Both the position numbers and the translations under genes were made by a program. Below are positions 9,068 through 16,644 of a stretch of 64,000 nucleotides of DNA, piece after piece. Origin of the DNA: Ilumatobacter sp. (GTDB taxonomy: Bacteria; Actinomycetota; Acidimicrobiia; Acidimicrobiales; Ilumatobacteraceae); NCBI GenBank assembly GCA_007693335.1, contig REDU01000085.1, forward strand, positions 45,587 through 109,586, in the 5' to 3' direction. How positions within the stretch are numbered: the first letter of the stretch is position 1; every line of letters begins with the position of its first letter. The notes below the pieces were generated by a model. That model was given only the letters and a program-made list of their open reading frames with translations, was not told the origin of the DNA and did not search any database.

Positions 9068-10870
9068 ATGACGACGACGGGGCAGCCGCCACGGCCCATG
9101 GAGCACATCGACAGGCGAGCACCGACGATCGCCCTCGTCGCCGCGATGCTCATCTCCGTGATGGTCGTTCTCCCCCGCGGCGTGGCTGACGCGTCCGGCG
9201 AGAGATCACGATTCGAGCCCGTGACACCGTGCCGGCTCGTCGACACCCGATCGGGAGCGGCGCTGGCGCCGGGATCCGACCTCACCGTCGAGGCCACCGG
9301 TCGCTGCGACATCCCGGCCGCTGCTGCCGCCCTCGCCGTGACGGTCACCGGCACCAGCGCCGCACGCGACGGCTACCTGACGCTGTGGCCCGCCGGCGGC
9401 GCCCGACCCGAGGTGTCGAACCTCAACCTCACGCGCGGTGAGACACGCGCCAACTCGGCGATCGTGCGCGTCGGAAGGGGCGGTGCCATCGACGTCCACC
9501 TCGACGCCGGCGGACATCTCCTCGTCGACGTCACGGGCGTCTTCCTCCCGGCCCAGGAGGTCGCGAACGGCCGCTTCGTCGCCATCGATCCGCAGCGTCT
9601 CGTCGACACCCGAGGCGCGGACCGTCCCGCAGCCGAGTCGACCGTGAGGGTCCGATTGCCCGCCGAGGTCCCAGCCGACGCAACGGCGCTCGCCATCAAC
9701 GTCACCACCACCGACTCGGTCGGGGCCGGCTACTTCACGGCGTTCGCCGCCGGCTCGGACGTGCCGGAGGCCTCGGTGCTCAACACCGACGGCCCGGGCC
9801 AGACCCGCGCGGCCTCCGCGATCGTGCCGGTCGGGCCCTCCGGCTTCGAGGTGCTCACCTCTGCGGGCGATCACGTGATCGTCGACGTGACCGGATTCTT
9901 CACCGGCCCGTCGGCCATACCCAGCTCGAGCGGGCTGTTCGTGCCCCATGATCCGGTCCGGGTGCTCGACACCCGGCCGTCGGCCACCCCGGTGGCACCC
10001 AGTGGGCACGTGCTGTTCCGGGGCGCATCGCCCTACAGGTACGCCCAGGTGGCCGGCAACGTCACGATGATCGTCGCTCCCGGCGCCGGGGGATTCGCGA
10101 CCCTGTGCGCGCCCACCCCCGCCCTCGACTGCGGAGAGGCGGTCTCGAACGTCAACGCCGACGCCGGTGCCGTGGCGAACGCGTTCGTCGGAGTGACCGT
10201 CGACCTGATGGGGCTCGGCTGGTTGCGATCGAGCACCGCCGCCCACGTACTCATCGACGTCACCGGTGGGTTCGTCGGGCAGCCGGCCCCGCACCGGCTC
10301 GAACTGGTCCCGACGATCGGACAGGGCGTTCTCGACCCGCTGCCGCCGTCTCCGCGGGATCCACTGCCGGCGCCGAGCGATGCATGGGCTCGCCAGTACG
10401 CCCGCCTCTGCCTCCCCGGCACGGTGCTCGCCCGCCTCGACCAGCTCAACACCCGCTGGTTGGCCGTCCCGGGCAGCGGTGGGAGCGCACCTCTGGTCAT
10501 CAGGGGGGTCGACCGGTTCAATGTCGTCAACCTCGGGACGGCCAACTCATTCGAGTTCCTGTGCGATCAGACGACCCCGCACGAGGCGATGCACGTGCTC
10601 GACTTCCGCGCCGGGGGAAGTGCCAGGTTCGCATCAGCCCACCTGGCGCAGTTCCTCGGCCCGTTGGATTGGTTCCAGCACGTCGAGTGCCTGGCGCAGG
10701 CCGCTGAACTGCTGGTGCTGGGCGAGGACCGCAGGCTCAGCTACGACAATGATCCGGTCATCGAACAGTGCACCAGGGCCGCCCAGACCGCCGACCTCGC
10801 CCAGGTGCTCTGGACCCGCGCCGATGGCACGTTCTTCCGTTGGTCCGGCGACGACGTCGTGCCCCGCTGA
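9068..10870 (+). CDS. Secreted PVTPCRLVDTR-repeat protein with C-terminal HExxH metalloprotease-like domain
   Basis: 600 aa, exported: signal peptide APTIALVAAMLISVMVVL then VADASG. Three repeats of about 100-110 residues follow, each opening with a variant of FEPVTPCRLVDTR (FVAIDPQRLVDTR; FVPHDPVRVLDTR) and ending in VDVTGVF/VDVTGFF/IDVTGGF. These repeats are common in surface proteins of Acidimicrobiia and are thought to be wall or adhesion modules. The last about 130 residues differ: HEAMH at 505-509, and E540 31 residues later, fit a zinc site of the HExxH...E type (gluzincin-like). Protease activity is inference. ATG 9068 begins the signal peptide; ATG 9098 is an alternative. Confidence 0.85.
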   Translation: MTTTGQPPRPMEHIDRRAPTIALVAAMLISVMVVLPRGVADASGERSRFEPVTPCRLVDTRSGAALAPGSDLTVEATGRCDIPAAAAALAVTVTGTSAARDGYLTLWPAGGARPEVSNLNLTRGETRANSAIVRVGRGGAIDVHLDAGGHLLVDVTGVFLPAQEVANGRFVAIDPQRLVDTRGADRPAAESTVRVRLPAEVPADATALAINVTTTDSVGAGYFTAFAAGSDVPEASVLNTDGPGQTRAASAIVPVGPSGFEVLTSAGDHVIVDVTGFFTGPSAIPSSSGLFVPHDPVRVLDTRPSATPVAPSGHVLFRGASPYRYAQVAGNVTMIVAPGAGGFATLCAPTPALDCGEAVSNVNADAGAVANAFVGVTVDLMGLGWLRSSTAAHVLIDVTGGFVGQPAPHRLELVPTIGQGVLDPLPPSPRDPLPAPSDAWARQYARLCLPGTVLARLDQLNTRWLAVPGSGGSAPLVIRGVDRFNVVNLGTANSFEFLCDQTTPHEAMHVLDFRAGGSARFASAHLAQFLGPLDWFQHVECLAQAAELLVLGEDRRLSYDNDPVIEQCTRAAQTADLAQVLWTRADGTFFRWSGDDVVPR

Positions 10871-10935
10871 GCACCCCTGGTGCGCCATGGGCAACGGCAT
10901 CGCTTCGGCCAGTGCGCTGATCTGGCTTCACCGAG

Positions 10936-11008
10936 TGGGCGATACGGGCCTCGATCCCATGACCTCCACGGTGTGAACGTGGCGCTCTTCCAACTGAGCT
11001 AATCGCCC
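10936..11008 (-). tRNA. tRNA-Val (anticodon CAC)
   Basis: Read on the minus strand from 11008: 7-bp acceptor stem GGGCGAT/ATCGCCC, D arm GCTC-AGTTGGAA-GAGC, anticodon stem CCACG/CGTGG with loop TTCACAC (anticodon CAC), variable loop AGGTC, and a T arm ATGGG/CCCGT that closes with one T-G pair. The discriminator base is A (10936) and no CCA is encoded. The T loop reads ATCGAGG, so position 54 is A rather than the usual T. Confidence 0.93.
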
Positions 11009-11086
11009 TTGCGGGTGCCGCAGGATATCAGCAGACCGCCGGGCCCCACACCTCGCCAGCCACCTGGTGTGCTCCGGCCGAGCCCC

Positions 11087-12094
11087 TCAGCCGAGCAGCT
11101 CGGCCGCCCGGCCGAAGAGGTACGCCACGCTCGGTGCGATGTGCTCCCACTCTTCATCGGGTCGCTTGCCGGTGCGGTGCAACATGACGTTGAAGCACGA
11201 GATGACGCCGAACCGGTACCCCGCCAGCGCGCGGTACCAGGCGACATCGTCGAGGGCCACGTCTCGTCCCGTCGCCGAGGCGTAACGACCGACCAGCTCC
11301 CCGAACGATGGGAGCTCGGGGATCTCGGCGCCGTGTGCCCAGCTGGCGGCATCGTTCATCATCAGCAGCCAGCCCATGTCGAGCAGCTGATCACCGATGC
11401 CCGAGATCTCCCAGTCGAGCACGGCGTTGAGACGGCCCTGGTGGAACAGCACGTTGTTGGTCTGGAAGTCGCCGTGGAACACGCCCACGTCGCCATTCGC
11501 GGGCATGGCCGCCAGGAGGCGATCGCGCACGCGCTCCCCCATGGTGATCCAGGCCGGATCGGCCGATTTGGCGAGGATCGGGTCCCAGAAGCGGATCTCC
11601 TGCTCGAGCTGCTTGGGCTCCTCCCAGTCGGCGAGGTGCGTCCGCCAATCGAACGTGTGGATCGATGCGAGCGCCTCGACGGCCTGACCGAGCGCTTCGC
11701 CCGGGGCGATGTCGGCCACGGCCGGGGCGGGATCGCGAACCTGGTAGGTCGAGCCCGGGAGCTTGGTGGTCATGATGTACGGCACGCCGAACCAACGTTC
11801 ATCGGCGTCGAACCACGGCACCGGCGGCACCGGCACACCAGCTGCGCCGAGCGCCCTCAGGAGCGGTACCTGTCGCAGCACGTCGGTGTTGCCCGACCGG
11901 CGCACCCCCTTGGGCGGGAGGCGCACCACGAGCTCCTCGACCACCTCACCGCGGAACTCGACGCGGAAGCCGAACGAGAGCCCGGCATGACCGGGCATGA
12001 CCTCGGGCCGTGGCACGGTGACGCCCTCGTGGTGATGGGCGGCCGCCCACTGCTCGAGTTGGGCGTGGAGCATGTCGAGATCGAACGCTGGCAT
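11087..12094 (-). CDS. Phosphotransferase family protein (APH/choline kinase fold)
   Basis: 335 aa, soluble. The kinase core is clear: HGDFQTNNVLF (catalytic loop with the base Asp) and LDWEISGIGD (metal-binding Asp). The N-lobe has VVRLPPKG and a hinge PYIMTTKLPG. This subgroup sits among the ACAD10/11-like phosphotransferases that often accompany acyl-CoA and hydroxyacid metabolism; antibiotic resistance is not implied. It is monocistronic. TACGGT at 12106-12101, 6 nt before ATG 12094, suggests a leaderless promoter. Confidence 0.85.
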   Translation of the reverse strand: MPAFDLDMLHAQLEQWAAAHHHEGVTVPRPEVMPGHAGLSFGFRVEFRGEVVEELVVRLPPKGVRRSGNTDVLRQVPLLRALGAAGVPVPPVPWFDADERWFGVPYIMTTKLPGSTYQVRDPAPAVADIAPGEALGQAVEALASIHTFDWRTHLADWEEPKQLEQEIRFWDPILAKSADPAWITMGERVRDRLLAAMPANGDVGVFHGDFQTNNVLFHQGRLNAVLDWEISGIGDQLLDMGWLLMMNDAASWAHGAEIPELPSFGELVGRYASATGRDVALDDVAWYRALAGYRFGVISCFNVMLHRTGKRPDEEWEHIAPSVAYLFGRAAELLG

Positions 12095-12100
12095 GACTCG

Positions 12101-12106
12101 ACCGTA
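12101..12106 (-). promoter_or_regulatory. -10-like box (TACGGT) for the phosphotransferase gene
   Basis: Minus-strand TACGGT six bases upstream of ATG 12094; there is no room for a Shine-Dalgarno, so transcription probably starts at or next to the ATG. Confidence 0.45.
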
Positions 12107-12117
12107 CCGAGACGGGC

Positions 12118-12780
12118 TCAGCCGGCAGAGGATGTGGCGGGCGCGGCGGGTGTGGGCGGGAGCACGCAGGCGATGCCGAGCCCGAGCCGGTCACGGTGCG
12201 GCGAGGTACCGCCCGGACATCTCGATTCGAGCGGGATCAGACGGTCGACCACCAGATCTCCAGCTCCCTCGCAGCGGACCTCGCGCACATCGGTGTTGGG
12301 GAGGATCTCCACACAGGAACCCGACCGGATGACGCCGTCGGGCTCGCGTTCGGTGGGTCCGTCGATCAGAGCGGCACCGAGCAGCACCGAGCCGATGCCG
12401 ATGGTGGCGAGCACCGCCAGGAACCTCCACGGGACGCGGGCGGGCTCCAGCGTCGGTGCGTCGTAGTTGTAGGTGGTGCGACGGATGGTCGCGATCAGGT
12501 CGTCGTCGTCCGTCGTGGCGGATCGGCCCGCCGGCGCCGCCGACCCGGTGGCGCTGCTCGGGCCGCCACCGTCGAGCGTCCGGTCGTACACGGCCCGCCG
12601 ACCGGGATCACCCAGTACCCGGTACGCCTCGTTCAGCGCCGCCATCTCGGAGGCCGAACCCGTGGCGACCCGATCAGGGTGCACGATGCGAGCGCGCTCA
12701 CGGTAGGCGTTGCGGATCCGGGCGGCGTCGGCGCGCCGGTCGATCCCGAGGACGTCGTAGTGGGAGCGGATACCAGCGAT
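12118..12780 (-). CDS. J-domain (DnaJ-like) membrane protein, start codon unclear
   Basis: The frame encodes a full N-terminal J-domain: HYDVLGIDRRADAARIRNAY, then the HPD tripeptide in IVHPDRV and MAALNEAYRVLGDPGRRAVYD. After a Gly/Ser linker come one membrane helix (RFLAVLATIGIGSVLLGAAL) and a roughly 70-residue outer domain with paired cysteines (SCVEIL, VRCEG, SRCPGG, IACVL). The puzzle is the start: the J-domain frame runs back unbroken to the TGA of the upstream dehydrogenase (12798-12796), in the same frame, and has no ATG, GTG, TTG or CTG before the J-domain. The first GTG (12684) would cut the domain just before HPD. ATC codons at 12780 and 12771 are possible rare starts; the left limit given is a guess. 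The protein probably recruits an Hsp70 at the membrane. Confidence 0.7.
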   Translation of the reverse strand: MAGIRSHYDVLGIDRRADAARIRNAYRERARIVHPDRVATGSASEMAALNEAYRVLGDPGRRAVYDRTLDGGGPSSATGSAAPAGRSATTDDDDLIATIRRTTYNYDAPTLEPARVPWRFLAVLATIGIGSVLLGAALIDGPTEREPDGVIRSGSCVEILPNTDVREVRCEGAGDLVVDRLIPLESRCPGGTSPHRDRLGLGIACVLPPTPAAPATSSAG

Positions 12781-12795
12781 GCTACGGCGGTCGGC

Positions 12796-13728
12796 TCAGT
12801 ACCCGGCGTCCACGTCGACCGGTCCGATGAGGGGCTCACCGGCACCGAACCGGCGTACGTTCTCGGCGACCCGGGCAGCCAGCAACGGCACCGCCATCTC
12901 GGGTGTGTTGCCGACATGCGGGGTGATCAGGCAGTTCTCGAGCGTCCACAGTCGGTGATCGGCCGGCAGCGGCTCGGGATCGGTCACGTCGAGGCCGGCG
13001 CCACCGATCACCCCGGACTCCAGGGCGGCCACGAGGTCATCGGTCACGATGTGGCGGCCCCGTGCCACGTTCACCAGCCAGGCGTGGGATTCCATCGTCG
13101 CCAGTTCAGCGGCGCCGATCATCGCCTCGGTGCCGGGCGTGAGCGGGAGGGCGAGCACCACCAGATCGGCGCCGGGGAGTGCCTCGCCGAAGCGATCGTC
13201 GGGCAGCACCCGATCCACCCCGGTCATGTCCTGCACCTGGCGTCGGACGACGGTGATCGTGCAGTCCCACGGCTGCAGCAGTCGAACCAGCGACTCGGTG
13301 ATGCCACCGCCGCCGAGGATGCTGACGCGTCCGCCGAGGAGGTTGTGGCCGCGCGGGCCCGTCCAGCGTCCCGCTCGTGCGTAGGCGCCGAGGCCGCGCA
13401 GCCCGGCCACGCCGAGCGCCAGCGCCATCTCGGCCACCGGCTCCGCGTACACACCCTTGCCGCACGTCCACAGGTGGTCGTGGTCGAGCAGGTGGACGAA
13501 GTTCTCGATGCCGGCGAACGGCAGTTGCACCCATCGGGCATCCCGCGCGGCGTCGAGTGCCTCGGCCAGCCGTTCGGGTGCCTTGGCATCGGCCCAGACG
13601 ATCGCCTCGCACTCGGCCAACGGGACCAGCCGACCGCCGCCCCGCTCGATCGCATCGGCCAGCCACGGCACCCCGGCGTCGGGGCCGAGCGCAATGCGGG
13701 GGGAAGCTGACGCGGTGGCGGGTGACAT
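12796..13728 (-). CDS. D-2-hydroxyacid dehydrogenase family, NAD-binding
   Basis: 310 aa. The NAD-binding Rossmann motif is GGRVSILGGGGITESLV and the catalytic set is visible: the Arg of VNVARGRHIV, a Glu/Asp region (GAGLDVTDPEPLP) and the His of LITPHVGN. The family reduces 2-keto acids or oxidises D-2-hydroxy acids; substrate is not predictable. AEPVAEMALAL is the usual substrate-domain helix. Its stop codon is directly followed, in the same frame, by the J-domain protein. TACCCT at 13743-13738 lies 9 nt before ATG 13728. Confidence 0.88.
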   Translation of the reverse strand: MSPATASASPRIALGPDAGVPWLADAIERGGGRLVPLAECEAIVWADAKAPERLAEALDAARDARWVQLPFAGIENFVHLLDHDHLWTCGKGVYAEPVAEMALALGVAGLRGLGAYARAGRWTGPRGHNLLGGRVSILGGGGITESLVRLLQPWDCTITVVRRQVQDMTGVDRVLPDDRFGEALPGADLVVLALPLTPGTEAMIGAAELATMESHAWLVNVARGRHIVTDDLVAALESGVIGGAGLDVTDPEPLPADHRLWTLENCLITPHVGNTPEMAVPLLAARVAENVRRFGAGEPLIGPVDVDAGY

Positions 13729-13737
13729 CGCGCCCGC

Positions 13738-13754
13738 AGGGTAGTCCCTACGCT
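13738..13754. promoter_or_regulatory. Divergent -10-like boxes between hydroxyacid dehydrogenase and Lrp genes
   Basis: TACCCT on the minus strand (13743-13738, 9 nt before ATG 13728) and TACGCT on the plus strand (13749-13754, 9 nt before the small ATG at 13764) lie 5 bp apart. They fit a compact divergent promoter pair in a 67-bp gap. Confidence 0.4.
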
Positions 13755-13763
13755 GGGACCTCT

Positions 13764-13799
13764 ATGGACGTCCGAACGCACGAGCCGAGACCCCGGTGA
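13764..13799 (+). CDS. Possible 11-codon leader ORF of the Lrp-family gene
   Basis: ATG 13764 opens an 11-residue reading frame (MDVRTHEPRPR) whose TGA (13797-13799) overlaps the GTG start of the regulator (GTGA). A -10-like TACGCT lies 9 nt upstream. It may serve only to deliver ribosomes to the regulator start by coupling. Too short to support as a protein by itself. Confidence 0.3.
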   Translation: MDVRTHEPRPR

Positions 13800-14290
13800 G
13801 CGATTCCGCGAAGCGACCGGCCGCGCGCCCGTCAGGGCGACCGTCCACGGAACTCGATCAGATCGATCGGGCGATCATCGAACACCTGCAGCGCGACGGA
13901 CGCATGCCGTTCACGAAGCTCGGCACCGCCGTGGGGCTCTCCGAGGCCGCCGTGCGTCAGCGGGTGCAACGACTGCTCGACGCCGATGTGATGCAGGTCG
14001 TGGCGGTGACGAACCCGCTCTGGCTGGCCGGTCGGCGGATGGCGATGATCGGCATCAAGGTGAACGGTCCGGTGCAGCCGCTGGCCGACCAGATCCAGCA
14101 ACTCGACGGGGTCGAGTACCTCGTGGTCACCGCCGGATCGTTCGATCTGCTCTGCGAGGCGGTGGTGGCCGACGATGCCGGCCTGCTCGAGCTCACCAAC
14201 CGGCTGCGCTCGATCGACGGGGTGTCCGCCACCGAGACCATGGTCTACCTCGACCTCGTCAAGCAGACCTTCCAGTGGGGAGCCCACTGA
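13796..14290 (+). CDS. Lrp/AsnC-family transcriptional regulator
   Basis: 164 aa. An N-terminal winged helix-turn-helix (LDQIDRAIIEHLQRDGRMPF, then LGTAVGLSEAAVRQRVQRLL) is followed by the RAM ligand-binding domain (VEYLVVTAGSFDLLCEAVV). Such proteins form dimers or octamers and sense amino acids. The neighbours are an aldehyde dehydrogenase, an AOX-like protein and alanine dehydrogenase; in actinobacteria Lrp/AldR proteins often control ald, so ald (2.4 kb away) is a reasonable but unproven target. The start is GTG 13796, overlapping a short leader ORF. Confidence 0.9.
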   Translation: MSDSAKRPAARPSGRPSTELDQIDRAIIEHLQRDGRMPFTKLGTAVGLSEAAVRQRVQRLLDADVMQVVAVTNPLWLAGRRMAMIGIKVNGPVQPLADQIQQLDGVEYLVVTAGSFDLLCEAVVADDAGLLELTNRLRSIDGVSATETMVYLDLVKQTFQWGAH

Positions 14291-14300
14291 CCCAACCCCA

Positions 14301-14354
14301 CCGAACTGTCCGCGCCGACCCGGCGGAACCACCCGAAAACCGCGGACAGTTCGG
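14301..14354. terminator. Perfect 14-bp hairpin between convergent genes (repeat element copy 1)
   Basis: CCGAACTGTCCGCG (14301-14314) pairs exactly with CGCGGACAGTTCGG (14341-14354) across a 26-nt loop. It sits between the convergent Lrp and aldehyde dehydrogenase genes, so a two-way terminator is likely. Related hairpins occur at 22725-22847 and 42728-42780, all between convergent genes. Confidence 0.65.
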
Positions 14355-14379
14355 AGGACCGGTCAGCTCCCGGGGCCGA

Positions 14380-15807
14380 TCAACTCTCGAGGTTGGCCAT
14401 CACGTGCTTGATGCGGGTGTAGTCGTCGAGCGAGTACGCCGAGAGGTCCTTGCCGTAACCCGACTTCTTGTATCCACCGTGGGGCATCTCGGCCACCAGC
14501 GGGATGTGGGTGTTGATCCACACGCACCCGAAGTCGAGTCGCTTCGACATCCGCATCGCCCGCCCGAAGTCGCGGGTCCACACGCTCGAGGCCAGGCCGT
14601 ACTCGACGCCGTTGGCCCAGCGCACCGCTTCGTCCTCGTCGGTGAACGGCTGCACCGTGATGACCGGGCCGAACACCTCGCGCTGGCTGAGCTCGTCGTC
14701 CTGACGGAGATCGGCCACCACCGACGGCTGGAAGAAGTAGCCGGTGTCGCCGATCCGTGATCCCCCGGCCGCCACACGGGCGTGATCGGGCAGTCGGTCG
14801 AAGAAGCCACTCACGTGGGTGAGCTGGTTCACGTTGTTGACCGGGCCGAGCAGGATGTCCTCGTCGGCGGGTTTGCCCACCTTCGCACCGGCCGCCTGCT
14901 CGGCCAGGGCGTCGACCAGATCGGCGTAGATGCCGGGCCCCGCCAGCACGCGTGTGGCCGCCGTGCAGTCCTGCCCGGCGTTGAAGTAGCCGGCGGTGGC
15001 GATGCCTTCGGCGGCCAACGCCAGATCGGCGTCGTCGAACACCACGACCGGGGCCTTGCCGCCGAGCTCGAGGTGCACCCGCTTGAGACTCGACGACGCC
15101 GCCGACGCGACCTCCATACCGGCCCGCACCGAGCCGGTGACCGACACCATGGCCGGCGTGTCGTGCTCGACCATGCCGCGGCCCGTGTCACGGTCGCCGC
15201 AGATCACGTTCAGCACGCCGGGCGGCAGGAACTCGGCGGCGATCTCGGCCAGCAGGGTGGTCGATGCGGGGGTGGTGTCGCTCGGCTTGAGCACGACCGA
15301 GTTGCCGGCGGCCAGCGCCGGGGCGAACTTCCAGACCGCCATCATCATCGGGTAGTTCCACGGCGCCACCTGGGCGCACACCCCGACCGGCTCACGACGG
15401 ATCCACGAGGTCATGTTCGCCATGTACTCCCCCGCGCTCTTCCCCTCGAGGTGACGGGCCGCCCCGGCGAAGAACCGGATCTGGTCGACCATGGGCGGGA
15501 TCTCCTCGCTGCGGGTCAGCTCGATCGGCTTACCGCAGTTCTCGCTCTCGAGTGCGATCAGCTCTTCGCCCCGCTCCTCGATGGCGTCGGCGATGCGGAT
15601 CAGCGCGAGCGATCGTTCCGAAGGTGTGGCATCAGCCCACCCGTCGAACGCGGCCGCAGCCGCCGACATGGCCCGGTCGATGTCCTCGGCACCGGATCGG
15701 GGCGCGGTGGCGTACTGCTCACCGGTCGTGGGGTCGATCACCGGAGTGGTAGCACCATCGGCGGCGTCGACGTACTCACCGTTCACGAAGTTCTGGAAGG
15801 CCCTCAT
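14380..15807 (-). CDS. NAD(P)-dependent aldehyde dehydrogenase (aminobutyraldehyde/betaine-aldehyde type)
   Basis: 475 aa, full length. The catalytic residues are E247 ([13 protein letters not shown]) and C281 ([12 protein letters not shown]); cofactor and catalytic elements [21 protein letters not shown] and VTGSVRAGM are present, as is the C-terminal EVFGPVITV...[11 protein letters not shown]. The sequence is closest in feel to gamma-aminobutyraldehyde (PatD/YdcW) and betaine-aldehyde dehydrogenases, which degrade polyamine- or choline-derived aldehydes. ATG 15807 starts at the homologous N-terminus ([15 protein letters not shown]). It runs 50 bp downstream of the AOX-like gene. Confidence 0.9.
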   Translation of the reverse strand: MRAFQNFVNGEYVDAADGATTPVIDPTTGEQYATAPRSGAEDIDRAMSAAAAAFDGWADATPSERSLALIRIADAIEERGEELIALESENCGKPIELTRSEEIPPMVDQIRFFAGAARHLEGKSAGEYMANMTSWIRREPVGVCAQVAPWNYPMMMAVWKFAPALAAGNSVVLKPSDTTPASTTLLAEIAAEFLPPGVLNVICGDRDTGRGMVEHDTPAMVSVTGSVRAGMEVASAASSSLKRVHLELGGKAPVVVFDDADLALAAEGIATAGYFNAGQDCTAATRVLAGPGIYADLVDALAEQAAGAKVGKPADEDILLGPVNNVNQLTHVSGFFDRLPDHARVAAGGSRIGDTGYFFQPSVVADLRQDDELSQREVFGPVITVQPFTDEDEAVRWANGVEYGLASSVWTRDFGRAMRMSKRLDFGCVWINTHIPLVAEMPHGGYKKSGYGKDLSAYSLDDYTRIKHVMANLES

Positions 15808-15857
15808 CGCGCCAGGTGTAGCAGATCGCGGACCGTCCCGGGGGCAGTTCCGAACGG

Positions 15858-16550
15858 TCAGGTGAAACGGGGGGCGTCCATCGCCTCGAGGCTCTCGAGC
15901 TTGTGCATCCGCTCGTCGTAGCCGATCTGTCGGAACAGGTCGGCCAGCGTGTCGAACCGGCCGTACTCCTCGGCGAACAGCCCGTCGTACGGACGCTCGG
16001 CCAGCGATGGGTTCTCGGCCACGAACAGGGCGTACTCGTGCTCGGCGTGATCTTCGAAGTCGGCGTTCAGTCGGTAGCTCCAGGCCGGCTTCACCACGTA
16101 CAGCAACCACGACAGCTGGTAGTACGCGAAAGCGATCACCTGGGGGATCAGGCGGTAGCGGATGTACGGCTCACGACGCCCTTCCTCGTGCAGCAACTCC
16201 TCGAGGATGAGCAGATGCCACTGCTCGTTGTCCTGCTGGCGACGGCTCTCGGCCACCCGGTCGAAGATGCGGCGCGCGAACTTCGGCTCCGAGTAGCGGT
16301 GCGTCACGGCCACGTACGCCACGTGCTCCCACGCCTGGTACGGCACCCGGGCGATCACCTCGAGCACCCGGAACTTCGCGAATGTGCGCCGTTTGCCGTA
16401 CAGCAGGTCCATCATCATGAACAGCAGCGCGGCAGCGGGGGACGCCCGCCGGCGCGGCGTCGCCAGGGTACGTGCCTGCTCGTCGGCCAGTTGCTCGTTC
16501 GACAGGCGCTCGGTGACGCCGAACACCACGGAGTCGTTGGAAGCCGTCAT
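15858..16550 (-). CDS. Alternative-oxidase-like diiron membrane protein
   Basis: 230 aa. The pattern of six iron ligands typical of alternative oxidases is visible: E64 ([11 protein letters not shown]), E109 and H112 (QDNEQWH), E170 or E172 (FEDHAEHE), E213 and H216 (DERMH). A hydrophobic stretch (about 137-155) follows the first pair, as in AOX. If it is an oxidase it would pass electrons from quinol to oxygen without pumping protons. It is shorter than plant AOX, so a related diiron oxygenase such as a hydroxylase remains possible. ATG 16550 leaves the ald gene 94 bp away, divergent. Confidence 0.75.
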   Translation of the reverse strand: MTASNDSVVFGVTERLSNEQLADEQARTLATPRRRASPAAALLFMMMDLLYGKRRTFAKFRVLEVIARVPYQAWEHVAYVAVTHRYSEPKFARRIFDRVAESRRQQDNEQWHLLILEELLHEEGRREPYIRYRLIPQVIAFAYYQLSWLLYVVKPAWSYRLNADFEDHAEHEYALFVAENPSLAERPYDGLFAEEYGRFDTLADLFRQIGYDERMHKLESLEAMDAPRFT

Positions 16551-16644
16551 GCCGTCATGCTCGCACCGATCACCGCACCGACGGCGCCGGGGTCGACGTG
16601 ACGTTTGACCGGTACGACCGTTCCACTGGTGCATGATGTCCGGC

